The notes beneath the pieces are model-generated. The model was not told the origin of the DNA and did no database searches. It saw nothing but the letters and a program-made list of their open reading frames with translations. From Pseudofrankia inefficax (GTDB taxonomy: Bacteria; Actinomycetota; Actinomycetes; Frankiales; Frankiaceae), in the NCBI RefSeq assembly GCF_000166135.1, contig NC_014666.1, positions 6,448,001 through 6,512,000 of the forward strand: DNA of 64,000 nt. The letters are read 5' to 3'. Below are positions 25,350 through 34,519 of the stretch, piece by piece. Every line of letters begins with the position of its first letter. Position 1 is the first letter of the stretch. The position numbers and the translations under genes were made by a program.

Positions 25350-25618
25350 GCGAGGTGTCCATCTCTCGTGGCGTAACAGGGTGTGGCGAGTGAGAGTGAA
25401 TGCTCGCGTACCAACACATCGACGTCAACGGGTCAACAAGACCTCTATGTGAATTGCGTCAAGTTTCCACCGAGGCCGTCCTCGGAGACCCTAGCCGGCG
25501 CCAGGACGCCGGAACCGCGAAACTGGTCCTTCTCACCATCACGTCGGCCCCGACCTGGCTCTCCAGCTCACGGCCAAGCGAGTGGAGGCTCATGATGGTT
25601 CTGGAAGGGAGCACGGCC

Positions 25619-26362
25619 ATGGCGACGGGACCCGAGACCCGGTTACGGGCGGACGCACGGCGCAACCGCGACCGGATCATCGCCACCGCGAAGCTGGCCT
25701 TCGCCGACGACGGCCCGGACGTGCCCATGGAGGAGATCGCCCGGCTGGCCGGCGTCGGGGTCGGCACGCTCTACCGGCGGTTCCCCGACCGTGACGCCCT
25801 CGTCGTCGCCGTCGTCCGCGACAGCCTCGCGACCGCGCTGGCCCGCGCCCGCACCGCGGTCGCCGAGGCCGAGGAGCCGGCCCGCGACGCGACGGGCCCC
25901 GACCTCACCGCCCGGCCCGGGACTGCCCCGAGCGGCGGCACCGGCCGTGGGCCGGCAGGCGCGCCGGGTTCAGGGCGAGCCTGGAAGACTCTCGTGCACA
26001 GCCTGAGCAGCCCGCGCGAGCTGCGGCTGACGATGCGGCTGGCCACCCTGTTCTCCCCGGGGACGGCCGCGGCGGTCCAGGCCGACCCGTCGATCCAGCA
26101 GATCCGCCGGGAGTACGCCGAGACGCTCGACAGCCTGGTCCACGCGGCGCAGGCCGAGGGGTCGCTGCGTCCGGACGTCGGCGCGGGCGACGTCGCGCAC
26201 CTGCTCTCGCTGGTCGCCTACAGCCTGAACCGCGCTCCGCACGAGAACGCCGAGATCGCCTTCGAGCGCGCCCGCGCGATCGTCCTCGACGGCCTGCGCG
26301 CCCAGCCCGCCGCCCCGCTGCCCGGCCGCCCGCTCACCACCCGGGACCTCGGGCCGGAGTAG
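25619..26362 (+). CDS. TetR family regulator
   Basis: A 247-residue TetR protein. The DNA-binding domain (IIATAKLAFADDGPDVPMEE...GVGVGTLYRRFPDRDALV) is near residues 18-60. A proline/glycine-rich stretch of about 30 residues (roughly 90-120) interrupts the ligand domain, unusual for the family. Start could be ATG 25592/25595 (behind GGAGG) or 25619 (behind GGGAG); I chose the last because it gives the usual short N-terminus. It is divergent from the substrate-binding lipoprotein, its most likely target. Confidence 0.83.
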   Translation: MATGPETRLRADARRNRDRIIATAKLAFADDGPDVPMEEIARLAGVGVGTLYRRFPDRDALVVAVVRDSLATALARARTAVAEAEEPARDATGPDLTARPGTAPSGGTGRGPAGAPGSGRAWKTLVHSLSSPRELRLTMRLATLFSPGTAAAVQADPSIQQIRREYAETLDSLVHAAQAEGSLRPDVGAGDVAHLLSLVAYSLNRAPHENAEIAFERARAIVLDGLRAQPAAPLPGRPLTTRDLGPE

Positions 26363-26408
26363 CCGGACGAGCGTTGGTTTCGGGGCTCTCGCGCGACCCT
26401 ACCCTCGG

Positions 26409-26873
26409 GTGGTGCGGATCCCGGATGCCACTGACCCGACGCCGGTCGCCATCAGCCACGCGACGCTTGCCGACGTCGACGAGCTGCTCGCGCTGTGGCA
26501 GGTCGCGGCGGAGAACGACGCGCGGCCGACCGACACCCGCGAAGCGGTCCGCGCGCTGCTCACCCGCGACCGCGAGGCCTGCCTGGTCGCGCGGGAGAAC
26601 GGCCGGATCCTCGGCACTCTGGTCGCAGGTTGGGACGGCTGGCGAGCGCATCTGTATCGCCTGGCAGTGCACCCGGACGCTCGTCGGCGCGGCATCGCGC
26701 AGGCCCTGCTGGAAGCGGCCGCGTCGAGGCTGACCGCGCTCGGCGCCACCCGCCTGGACGCGATGGTGCTCGAGGGCAACGAGCTCGGCCACGCCTTCTG
26801 GCGAAACTCGGGATACGCACCGCAGCCAGAATGGCGCCGCTGGGTCAAACCAGCCACCAGCCGGCCGGCTTGA
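26409..26873 (+). CDS. GNAT family N-acetyltransferase
   Basis: A 154-residue Gcn5-type acetyltransferase. The acetyl-CoA-binding motif A is LAVHPDARRRGIAQALLEAA near residues 85-104 (R/Q-x-x-G-x-A form). Motif B follows with LDAMVLEGNELGHAFWRNSGY. Start is one of two adjacent GTG codons at 26409/26412. The acceptor substrate cannot be told. It follows the TetR gene by about 45 bases; no functional link to the catabolic genes is evident. Confidence 0.82.
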   Translation: MVRIPDATDPTPVAISHATLADVDELLALWQVAAENDARPTDTREAVRALLTRDREACLVARENGRILGTLVAGWDGWRAHLYRLAVHPDARRRGIAQALLEAAASRLTALGATRLDAMVLEGNELGHAFWRNSGYAPQPEWRRWVKPATSRPA

Positions 26874-27040
26874 CCCAGCGGCGGACACGTTTGATGTTTG
26901 GTCAGCCCAAGGTTTAGTACGGTCCTTGCTGAAAGCTGGATGGGAACATATCGGTCGCTACCGTCACCGATGCCGAGGTCAGCTGCCCCGGGACGTCGGC
27001 CACGCGGGCACCTCATCCTCGCGATTCGGGGACTGGAAAC

Positions 27041-27613
27041 GTGAACAGGATTCGTCACACCACGGCTGGCATGTTCCTGCTGCGCTGGCCGGCTTCGGAA
27101 GCTCGTTGGGTGCTGGAACTGGTACGCCGTCCCGGCGAGGCCCGGTGGACCCTTCCCGGTGGCCACGTCAAACCGGACGAGAATCCGGCGCAGGCCGTAC
27201 TTCGGACAGTACGGGAGGAAACCGGCTATTCGGCGGTCCTGGTAGCTCCACCCCATCAGGTCCCGGTGCCGGCCGGTTTCGGGATCGGTAGGCAGAAAGC
27301 AATCCAGGTGCCCTGGTGGATCGTCCAGGAACCCGTGGCGGGCGACCGGCAGCCGGGACCTCACATTCACGTGGACTATCTGTACGTCGGCCTCATCGAC
27401 GTCGGATGCCCGGTCACTCGAACGGGGCCACGACCCGTGTTCCGCTGGGTCGGGGTCGACGACCTGCCGGGCCTGGACCTGCTCGACGGCACCCGGCTGC
27501 TGGCCACGGACATCCTGGACCGGGCCGCGGCCGGCCACCTGGTCCCCCGGCCGGCACGATCAGGACGCCGCGACGAACCAGACCCTGGCCGCCGCCCGGC
27601 GTCCAGACCGTGA
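27041..27613 (+). CDS. NUDIX hydrolase
   Basis: A 190-residue Nudix protein. The Nudix box occupies residues 41-63 (GHVKPDE, then RTVREETGY), with all metal-binding glutamates present. It would hydrolyse a nucleoside diphosphate linked to another moiety. A tail of about 25 arginine/proline-rich residues follows the fold. It converges on the ADP-forming synthetase gene with a 27-base gap. Substrate unknown. Confidence 0.82.
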   Translation: MNRIRHTTAGMFLLRWPASEARWVLELVRRPGEARWTLPGGHVKPDENPAQAVLRTVREETGYSAVLVAPPHQVPVPAGFGIGRQKAIQVPWWIVQEPVAGDRQPGPHIHVDYLYVGLIDVGCPVTRTGPRPVFRWVGVDDLPGLDLLDGTRLLATDILDRAAAGHLVPRPARSGRRDEPDPGRRPASRP

Positions 27614-27640
27614 CGAACCAGGGTCAGGTCGCCCTCGGGA

Positions 27641-29797
27641 TCAGGTCGCCGTCGGGACCACGAGGGCGTCCACGGCCACCACGCCCTTGCCGGCGGGGCG
27701 GACCAGGATGGGGTTGATGTCGAGCTCGGCGATCGAGTCGCCGAGGTCCTGCGCGAGCGACTGGAGCCGCAGGATGACGTCGACCAGGGCGTCGATGTCG
27801 CCGGCCGGGCGCCCCCGGGTGCCATGGAGCAGCATGGCTCCCTTGGTCGACTCGATGACCTTCCGCGCCCGGTCGGCGTCGAAGGGCGGGACCGCGAAGG
27901 CCACGTCCTTGAAGACCTCGGTGAACACGCCGCCCAGGCCGAACGTGATGGTCGGGCCGAACGGGTGCTGGTGGGACAGGCCGAGGATCACCTCGGCTAC
28001 TGCGTCGGTGACCTGCTGCGCGACCAGCACCCCGTCGAGCGTCGCCGAGGGCGCGGCGGACGCGGCGGTGGCGAGCAGGCGCTCGTAGGTCGCGCGGACG
28101 CCCGCCTCGTCGGCCACCCCGACCACGACGAGGCCGAGGTCCGACTTGTGCGCGATGTCGGCGGAGACAATCTTCATCACGACCGGGAGGCCGAGCTCGC
28201 GCGCCGCGGCGACGGCGTCGTCGGCAGACCCGACGACCCGCTCCCCCGCTACCGGGATGCCGTAGCCGGCGAGCACCTTCTTGGAGTCGGCCTCGTTCAG
28301 GCCCACCCCGGCGGCGCCGGCGAGCAGGTCACGCGCGGCGGCGGCGCCGGCGGCCCGCTCGGTGGCGGACGGAACGCCGGTCTCGATCCCGAACGGGCTG
28401 CGGTACTCGCGGACGAACCGGGAGAAGCGGCCGAGCTCGGAAAGGCCGCGCACGGCCGCGTTGAACGAGTGGAAGACCGGCACGCCGGCCGCGCAGAGCG
28501 CCCGGTAGGAGTCGTCGCGGATCGGCGAGATCCAGGCGGCGACGACCGGCTTGCCCTCGCCCGCGAGAAACCGCTGGTGCAGCGCGATGAGATCCCGGGA
28601 AAGGGCGTCGCTCATGCCGGGGAAGACACCGGTGATCGGCGCGAACAGCACGTCGGTGTTCGGGTCGTCGAGCATGAGCTGGAGGACCTCGCGGTTCTCC
28701 GGGCGGGCGGTGATGACGCCACCGGAGTCGACGGGATTGTCCCGGCGCAGATACCAGGGGATGTACTTTTCCAGCGCGTCGACGGTCGATGTCTCGAACT
28801 TGGGAATCCGCACCCCGGCGGCGCCGAAGAGGTCGGCGACATGAGAGGCGGTGCCGCCGGACATCGCGTAGATCGCGATCCCGCCGGGGCCGTCGAGCAG
28901 GCCCGTCTGGCAGAACAGGTTCGAGATCTCGATGACCTCGTCGAGGTCGTCGACCCGGATGATGCCGTACTGGTCGAAGACCGCGTCGTGCACGGCGTCC
29001 GGGCCGGTGAGGTGGCCGGTGTGCGCGGCGGCCATCACCCGGCCCTCCTCGGAACGGCCGATCTTGATGGCGACGATCGGGATGCCGGCGCGCACGCAGG
29101 CGTCGGCGGCGAGCATCAGGGACTCGCCGTTCTGAAAACCCTCGACATAGGTGGCGATCGCGCCGACGTCGGGCCGGTGCTCGGCGAGGTAGCCGGCGAA
29201 GTCGGCCCATTCCAGGTCGGCCTCGTTGCCGATCGTCGCCCAGATCTCGATGCCGGTGCCCAGCGCCTGGGACTGGGTGATCGGCCGGCCCTGGTAGCCG
29301 GACTGGGTGATGATGGCGAGCTTCTTGCGGCTGGGCAGGTCGGTCGGCCAGGGCTCGAAGATGTTCAGGTTGGTGTTCGGCCCGAGGATTCTCGACTTAC
29401 CTGAGGCCAGCTCCTTCAGCCGAGCCTCGGCGGCGTCACCCTCCGCGGTGCCGAGCTCGCCGAAGCCGGCCGAGAAGACGACGACGAACGCCGCGCCCCG
29501 CGCGACGGCCTCCTCGACGACCGGCAGCGGGTCACGGACCAGCACGATGACGATGTCCGGGTCGGCCGGCAGCGCCGTGACGCTCGGATACGCCGCCACC
29601 CCGAGGATGTCCGGCTTCTTCGGGTGCACCGGGATGACCTCGGCGCCGAGCGCGCCGAGGCGCTGGTGGACCTGGGTCCACTGGGCCCGCTGCGGGCTGC
29701 CCGCGGTGTCGGACGCCCCGACGACCGCGACGACCTTCGGGGAGAACAGCCGCGACCAGTCGACCTGTCGCAGCTCAGGGTGCCCCGGCTCGGACAT
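27641..29797 (-). CDS. ADP-forming acyl-CoA synthetase (fused alpha-beta)
   Basis: A 718-residue NDP-forming acyl-CoA synthetase. The N-terminal CoA-binding Rossmann domain starts at VVAVVGASD (22-30). The succinyl-CoA-synthetase-like middle part contains the phosphohistidine H259 in AAHTGHLTGPDAVHD. The C-terminal ATP-grasp part begins near residue 510 (KKVLAGYGIPVAGERVV) and contains VVMKIVSADIAHKSDLG. It makes an acyl-CoA from acid, CoA and ATP with ADP release, or runs in reverse to gain ATP. It is last of four genes on this strand behind two acyl-CoA dehydrogenases and a crotonase. Confidence 0.88.
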   Translation of the reverse strand: MSEPGHPELRQVDWSRLFSPKVVAVVGASDTAGSPQRAQWTQVHQRLGALGAEVIPVHPKKPDILGVAAYPSVTALPADPDIVIVLVRDPLPVVEEAVARGAAFVVVFSAGFGELGTAEGDAAEARLKELASGKSRILGPNTNLNIFEPWPTDLPSRKKLAIITQSGYQGRPITQSQALGTGIEIWATIGNEADLEWADFAGYLAEHRPDVGAIATYVEGFQNGESLMLAADACVRAGIPIVAIKIGRSEEGRVMAAAHTGHLTGPDAVHDAVFDQYGIIRVDDLDEVIEISNLFCQTGLLDGPGGIAIYAMSGGTASHVADLFGAAGVRIPKFETSTVDALEKYIPWYLRRDNPVDSGGVITARPENREVLQLMLDDPNTDVLFAPITGVFPGMSDALSRDLIALHQRFLAGEGKPVVAAWISPIRDDSYRALCAAGVPVFHSFNAAVRGLSELGRFSRFVREYRSPFGIETGVPSATERAAGAAAARDLLAGAAGVGLNEADSKKVLAGYGIPVAGERVVGSADDAVAAARELGLPVVMKIVSADIAHKSDLGLVVVGVADEAGVRATYERLLATAASAAPSATLDGVLVAQQVTDAVAEVILGLSHQHPFGPTITFGLGGVFTEVFKDVAFAVPPFDADRARKVIESTKGAMLLHGTRGRPAGDIDALVDVILRLQSLAQDLGDSIAELDINPILVRPAGKGVVAVDALVVPTAT

Positions 29798-29825
29798 GAG
29801 GATCCTCCTTGTGCTCGGTCGAGGG

Positions 29826-30680
29826 TCAGAAGCCGCGGAAGCGCGTGGGCCTGCGCTCGACGAAGCTCGCGACGCCCTCGCCGGCGTCGACCGTGTTGGA
29901 CAGCACGTCGACGATCCAGGCCTCCTCCTGCGCGAGGGTGTGCCGGTCGACGTCGAGGGAGCGGTTGAGCAGCCATTTGTTGGCGGAATGCGCCCTGGTC
30001 GGTCCGTCCGCGAGCCGTCTGGCGATGTCGGCGACGGTCGGCGCGAACTCCTCGGCCGGCACGGACCGGGTGATCAGCCCGATCTGCTCGGCCCGGTCCG
30101 CCGTGACGTCCTCGGCGAGCAGCACCAGCTCACGCGCCCGGGTGAGGCCGACGAGCCGGGGCAACAGCCAGGTGCCCAGCCCGTCCACGGCCAGGCCGCG
30201 GCGGGCGAAGACCTCGATGAACTTCGCCTTCTCGGTGGCGATCACGAGGTCGCAGGCGAAGGCGATGTGCGCGCCGATGCCGGCGGCGGTGCCGTTGACG
30301 GCCGCGATCACCGGCTTCTCGCAGTCGAGAATCGCGTGGATCAGCCGGATCGCGCCACGCAGCATGCTGCGCCGGACGTCGCCGACGAGCTTCTCCGGGA
30401 CGTCGTCCGGCCGGGCCGGCGGTGGCGCGGAGTTGCGCAGGTCGGCGCCGGTGCAGAAGAACCGTCCGGTCGCGGTCAGCACGACGCAGCGCACGGTCGG
30501 GTCCTCGTTGAACCGGTCCAGCCAGCTGATGATCGCCTCGCGTTGGTCGCCGGTCAGCGCGTTCCCTGCGTCGGGTCGGTTCAGCGTGATCGTGGCGATC
30601 CCGTCGGAGATGTCGAGGGTGACCTCCGGGGGCGGAACGTCAGCCCCTTCGACACCCTCGATGACGGCCGAGCTGGTCAT
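29826..30680 (-). CDS. Crotonase, isomerase-like (PaaG-type motif)
   Basis: A 284-residue crotonase-fold enzyme. The oxyanion-hole segments CTGADL and GTAAGIGAHIAFACD are present, but the first hydratase glutamate is replaced by histidine (GIGAH) and the second by phenylalanine (FIEVFARRG). Instead there is an aspartate in AVDGLGTWLLPRLVG, the place used by PaaG and enoyl-CoA isomerases. It is therefore more likely an isomerase or a related crotonase than a plain hydratase. It lies between the ADP-forming synthetase and the acyl-CoA dehydrogenase pair, 28 and 52 bases away. Confidence 0.83.
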   Translation of the reverse strand: MTSSAVIEGVEGADVPPPEVTLDISDGIATITLNRPDAGNALTGDQREAIISWLDRFNEDPTVRCVVLTATGRFFCTGADLRNSAPPPARPDDVPEKLVGDVRRSMLRGAIRLIHAILDCEKPVIAAVNGTAAGIGAHIAFACDLVIATEKAKFIEVFARRGLAVDGLGTWLLPRLVGLTRARELVLLAEDVTADRAEQIGLITRSVPAEEFAPTVADIARRLADGPTRAHSANKWLLNRSLDVDRHTLAQEEAWIVDVLSNTVDAGEGVASFVERRPTRFRGF

Positions 30681-30732
30681 GCGGCGTTCCTTTCTCTATG
30701 GCGCGAACGGGCGGCACGGCGGCGAGGGAAGG

Positions 30733-31791
30733 TCATCGCCGCGCTCCGACCGGTCGGTTGAGGGAGTTCGCGACCGTGTCGGCCGCCTCCTCGGGAGTGG
30801 TGAACGCGTTCTGCAGGAGCCACGCCCGCTTCAGGAAGAGGTGAATGGTGGTCTCCCAGGTGAAGCCCATGCCGCCGTGGACCTGGATCGCCGTCTTCGC
30901 GTTCTGGGACGCGGCCCGCGCGGCCAGCACCCGGGCGCCGGCGACAGCGCGGACCGGATTCGCGGTCGGGTCGGCGAGGTCGTCCGCCAGATCGCCGGTG
31001 GCGTCGTCCAGGGCTGCGTCGTCGAGAGCTACAGCCGCCGCGTCGACGGCGACCCGGGCGACCTCGGCGCGGGTGAACGCCTCGGCGAGCAGGTGCTTGA
31101 CCGCCTGGAAGCCGCCGATCACCCGGCCGAACTGCTCTCGCTGCCTGGCGTAGGCGGTCGCGAGGTCGACGGTCCGCTCGGCGTTGCCGGCGAGCAGCGC
31201 CGAGCTGAGCACCGAGCCGCGCAGCTGCCAGGCCCGCGCGAGCTCCGGGCCGCCGACCCGCTCCCCGGCTGGGACGACGTCGGCCAGCCAGACCGGGGTC
31301 GCCGGGTCGAGTGGTTTCGGCACCGCCTGGCCGTCGATCGCGGCGGCCTCGACCCGCGACACGCCCTCGTCGTCCAGGACGTAGACCGCCTCGGCGAGGT
31401 CGAGATGCGGGATCACCCAGGGGCCGCCGGAGCGGGCCGGGCCGGAGCCCGCTGGTGGCCTGGTCACGACGGTCACGAGGGCCTCGCCGGTGGCGACCCG
31501 GTCGTCAAGGTCGGCGACCAGCGCCGCCGCGACCAGCGGCCCGGGTACCAGCTCGGCGCCGAGCACCTGGAAGACCAGGCCGGCCTCGGCGACACCCAGC
31601 TCCAGTCCGCCGCGTTCCGCCGGCTGGGTCATCGTGAACGCGCCCAGCTCCGCGAGCGTGCGCCAGGCGTCCCGCCCGAAGCTCGCGGCGTCCGTCCAGT
31701 CTCGGGTCCGCTCCAGCGGGAGGTACTCGACGCACAGGTCGCGGACGGTCGCCCGCAGGGCGAGGGCGTCCTCGTCAAGATCGAAGTGCAT
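30733..31791 (-). CDS. Acyl-CoA dehydrogenase, smaller subunit type
   Basis: A 352-residue acyl-CoA dehydrogenase. It has the C-terminal FAD and dimer segments RQREQFGRVIGGFQAVKHLLAE and IQVHGGMGFTWE, while the N-terminal half is less conserved and lacks the SEPGAGSD loop. Such shorter members form heterotetramers with a longer partner, as in the ChsE/FadE pairs of mycobacteria. The gene starts 3 bases after the longer dehydrogenase gene, so a shared enzyme is likely. It introduces an alpha-beta double bond into an acyl-CoA. Confidence 0.85.
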   Translation of the reverse strand: MHFDLDEDALALRATVRDLCVEYLPLERTRDWTDAASFGRDAWRTLAELGAFTMTQPAERGGLELGVAEAGLVFQVLGAELVPGPLVAAALVADLDDRVATGEALVTVVTRPPAGSGPARSGGPWVIPHLDLAEAVYVLDDEGVSRVEAAAIDGQAVPKPLDPATPVWLADVVPAGERVGGPELARAWQLRGSVLSSALLAGNAERTVDLATAYARQREQFGRVIGGFQAVKHLLAEAFTRAEVARVAVDAAAVALDDAALDDATGDLADDLADPTANPVRAVAGARVLAARAASQNAKTAIQVHGGMGFTWETTIHLFLKRAWLLQNAFTTPEEAADTVANSLNRPVGARR

Positions 31792-31794
31792 CGC

Positions 31795-33003
31795 TCAGCG
31801 CTCCCGGGGCAGGCCGAGGACCCGCTCGGCGAGGATGTTCTTCTGGATCTGCGAGGTGCCGGCGCCGATGCTGATCGCGAAGGCGTGCAGGTGCTCCAGC
31901 AGGTGCCGCCCGGCCGGCAGCGTCGCGCCGCCGGGCAGCTCCAGGTCGTCCAGGCTGACCGCGTAACGCTCCAGCACCTTCATGGCGACCTCGCCGAAGT
32001 GGTGCAGCGCCTCCGAGTAGGTCAGCTTGAACGCCGAGCCGCCCGCCGGCGGGACTCCACCGCCGCCGGCCGCCCGGGTCACGTTGCGCCGGGTCAACGC
32101 CCACATCGCGTCCAGCTCGGCCGCGACCTGGCCGATCTCCCGGCGGATCGCGTCGTCGTCCCAGGCGGTGCCCCCCTGACCGTGCCCAAGCGTCTTCGCC
32201 AGCGCGGCCAGCTCCTCGACCATGGTCATCGCGGTGAGCAGCTCGCGGACCAGGGCCGTGCCGCGCTCGAAGCTGAAGGTCACCATCGCGACCCGCCAGC
32301 CGTCGTTCTCCCGGCCGACCAGGTTCTCGACCGGAATGCGCACGTCATCCAGGAACATCTCGGCGAACTCGCTCTCGCCCTGGATCGTGCGCAGCGGCCG
32401 GACGTCGATGCCGGGGGTGTCCATCGGCATGATCAGCCAGCTGATGCCGCGGTGCTTGCCGGCGTCCGGGTCGGTCCGGACCAGCAGCTCGCAGTAGTCG
32501 GCGGCGAAGCCGTACGACGTCCAGATCTTGCTGCCGTTGACGACGTAGTGGTCGCCGTCGCGGACCGCGCGGGTCCGCAGGGCGGCCAGGTCGCTGCCGG
32601 CGCCCGGCTCGGAGAAGCCCTGGCACCAGATCGACTCGCCGCGCAGGATCTTCGGCAGGTGGAACGCCCGCTGCGCGTCGGTCGCCTCGGCGATCAGCGT
32701 CGGGCCGGCGTGCAGCTGGCCGACGAAGTGCACGCCCAGGTCGGGAGCGCCGGCCGCGGCCGACTCGGCCAGGAAGATCAGCTGCTCGGACGCGGTGGCG
32801 CCACGGCCGCCGTAGGCCGCGGGCCAGTCGATGCCCGCGTACCCGGCGTCGAAGAGCATCCGCTGCCAGCGCTGGTCGTAGGCCTTCTTGGCCGGCCAGT
32901 CACCGTAGGGGGGCGGCGGCCCGAGGGCCGGTGAGTTCTCGGCCAGCCAGGCGCGCACCTCCTTGCGGAACCTCGCATCGGACTCGGAGTCCCGCAGCCG
33001 CAT
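31795..33003 (-). CDS. Acyl-CoA dehydrogenase, larger subunit type
   Basis: A 402-residue acyl-CoA dehydrogenase. The FAD-binding loop CQGFSEPGAGSDLAAL and the WTSYGF segment mark the beta-barrel, and the C-terminus ends in GTSQIQKNILAERVLGLPRE, typical of FadE26/FadE17-like enzymes. The ATG at 33003 follows GAGGTGG. It is first of four genes (two dehydrogenases, crotonase, ADP-forming synthetase) and is divergent from the amidohydrolase operon across a gap with motif A site 6. Confidence 0.88.
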   Translation of the reverse strand: MRLRDSESDARFRKEVRAWLAENSPALGPPPPYGDWPAKKAYDQRWQRMLFDAGYAGIDWPAAYGGRGATASEQLIFLAESAAAGAPDLGVHFVGQLHAGPTLIAEATDAQRAFHLPKILRGESIWCQGFSEPGAGSDLAALRTRAVRDGDHYVVNGSKIWTSYGFAADYCELLVRTDPDAGKHRGISWLIMPMDTPGIDVRPLRTIQGESEFAEMFLDDVRIPVENLVGRENDGWRVAMVTFSFERGTALVRELLTAMTMVEELAALAKTLGHGQGGTAWDDDAIRREIGQVAAELDAMWALTRRNVTRAAGGGGVPPAGGSAFKLTYSEALHHFGEVAMKVLERYAVSLDDLELPGGATLPAGRHLLEHLHAFAISIGAGTSQIQKNILAERVLGLPRER

Positions 33004-33086
33004 CGTCCACCTCGTCTCGTCCCCGCCACCGGCGACACGCACCCGGTGTCCCGCCACCGGGCGGCGGCTCGACCGGTTGGCCACGC

Positions 33087-33103
33087 AGATCGTATACATT
33101 ATG
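33087..33103. promoter_or_regulatory. Motif A site 6 between divergent catabolic operons
   Basis: TCGTATACATTATGCTG keeps the ATA and TATGC core of motif A. It lies 84 bases upstream of the acyl-CoA dehydrogenase start (33003) and 157 bases upstream of the amidohydrolase start (33260). Both operons could be controlled from here. Confidence 0.6.
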
Positions 33104-33259
33104 CTGGAGTCGAGCCAGGGTTCCACGGGCCGCGGCACGGCCTGAACAGGAACCCGTTCTATTCACGTGGACAGACCGCGGCCAGGGCGAACCAGCCAGG
33201 GCCGGGCAGGCGACGACAGCCACCAAGGACGACCGAGCCGGATCGGCGGTGCGATTGCC

Positions 33260-34519
33260 ATGACAGACCTCGCGACAGACCAGGCGAGGCCGGGCCTCGA
33301 GGCCGACCTCGACGCCTCGGTCGTGGCCAGAATCCCGGACATCGTCGACATGGACGCCCATGTCGTGGAGCCGCCGGACGTGTGGAGCTCACGGCTGCCC
33401 GCGAAGTACCGCGAGGCCGGGCCGCGCATCCTGCACGCCCCGGCCGGCGAGGTGAAGCTCGTCGGGTCCAGCTACATCGAGGCGCCGGGCACCGAAGGCC
33501 CCGAGGTGGCCTGGTGGAGCTACGAGGGCAAGCTGACCAGCCTCAAGCGGTACATCGCGGCCGCCGGGGTCCCGGCCGACGAGGTCACCATGGACGGCAT
33601 CACGTACGCCGACATGCGGCCCGGCTGCTGGAAGGTCCCGGACCGGCTCGCCGACATGGACCTCAACGGGGTCCACGCGCAGCTGGCGTTCCCGAACTAC
33701 CCGCGCTTCTGCGGCCAGATGTTCCTGTGGGGCCAGGACAAGGAGCTCTCGAAGCTCTGCGTCGAGGCCTACAACGACTGGATGGTCGACGAGTGGTGCG
33801 GCACGTCCGGCGGACGGCTGCTGCCGCTGTGCCTGGTGCCGCTGTGGGACGTCGAGCTCGCCGCCGCCGAGGTGCGCCGCAACGCGGCCCGGGGCGTGCG
33901 CGCGGTCGCGTTCAGCGAGCTGCCGGCCTACCTGAACCTGCCGAGCCTGCACTCCCGCTACTGGGACCCGTTCTTCGCCGCCTGCGAGGAGACCGGGACC
34001 GTCGTCGCGATGCACATCGGCTCCGGGACGAAGACCCCGCAGACCTCCCCCGACGCGCCGGAGGCCGTGCAGGCGACGATCCTGTTCGGCAACAGCGCGG
34101 CGAGCCTGGTCGACTTCCTGTTCGCCGGGGTGCCGCACCGGTTCCCGAACCTGAAGCTGCTGTACGCCGAGGCGCAGATCGGCTGGATCCCCTACGTGCT
34201 CGACCGCGCGGACGACGTCTGGCTGACCCACCGGGGCTGGGCGCACGGCCAGCAGAACTGCCCGGAGCCGCCGTCGACGTACTACCGCCGGCAGGTCTAC
34301 AGCTGCTTCTTCAAGGACCCGGTCGGCGTCGACCTGCTGGACCGGGTGGGTGTCGACAACGTGGTGTTCGAGACCGACTACCCGCATCAGGACGGCACCT
34401 GGCCGGACTCGAAGAAGGCGGCGGCGCGCCAGTTCGGCCACCTGCCGCAGGCCGACATCAACAAGATCGCCCGTGACAACGCAGCGTCGCTGCTGGGCCT
34501 GACGCTCCCGACGCCGTGA
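33260..34519 (+). CDS. TIM-barrel amidohydrolase (amidohydrolase 2 family)
   Basis: A 419-residue metal-dependent hydrolase/decarboxylase of the ACMSD-like superfamily. N-terminal DMDAHVVEPPDVW holds the metal motif (D-x-H-x-x-E form), the middle VVAMHIGSG another histidine, and ETDYPHQDGTWPDS near the C-terminus the final aspartate. Members cleave C-C or C-N bonds, for example decarboxylation or ring-opening hydrolysis. The substrate is unknown. It leads a run of seven genes to 41541, with four-base overlap to the next. A paralogue lies in the second region at 49691. Confidence 0.82.
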   Translation: MTDLATDQARPGLEADLDASVVARIPDIVDMDAHVVEPPDVWSSRLPAKYREAGPRILHAPAGEVKLVGSSYIEAPGTEGPEVAWWSYEGKLTSLKRYIAAAGVPADEVTMDGITYADMRPGCWKVPDRLADMDLNGVHAQLAFPNYPRFCGQMFLWGQDKELSKLCVEAYNDWMVDEWCGTSGGRLLPLCLVPLWDVELAAAEVRRNAARGVRAVAFSELPAYLNLPSLHSRYWDPFFAACEETGTVVAMHIGSGTKTPQTSPDAPEAVQATILFGNSAASLVDFLFAGVPHRFPNLKLLYAEAQIGWIPYVLDRADDVWLTHRGWAHGQQNCPEPPSTYYRRQVYSCFFKDPVGVDLLDRVGVDNVVFETDYPHQDGTWPDSKKAAARQFGHLPQADINKIARDNAASLLGLTLPTP

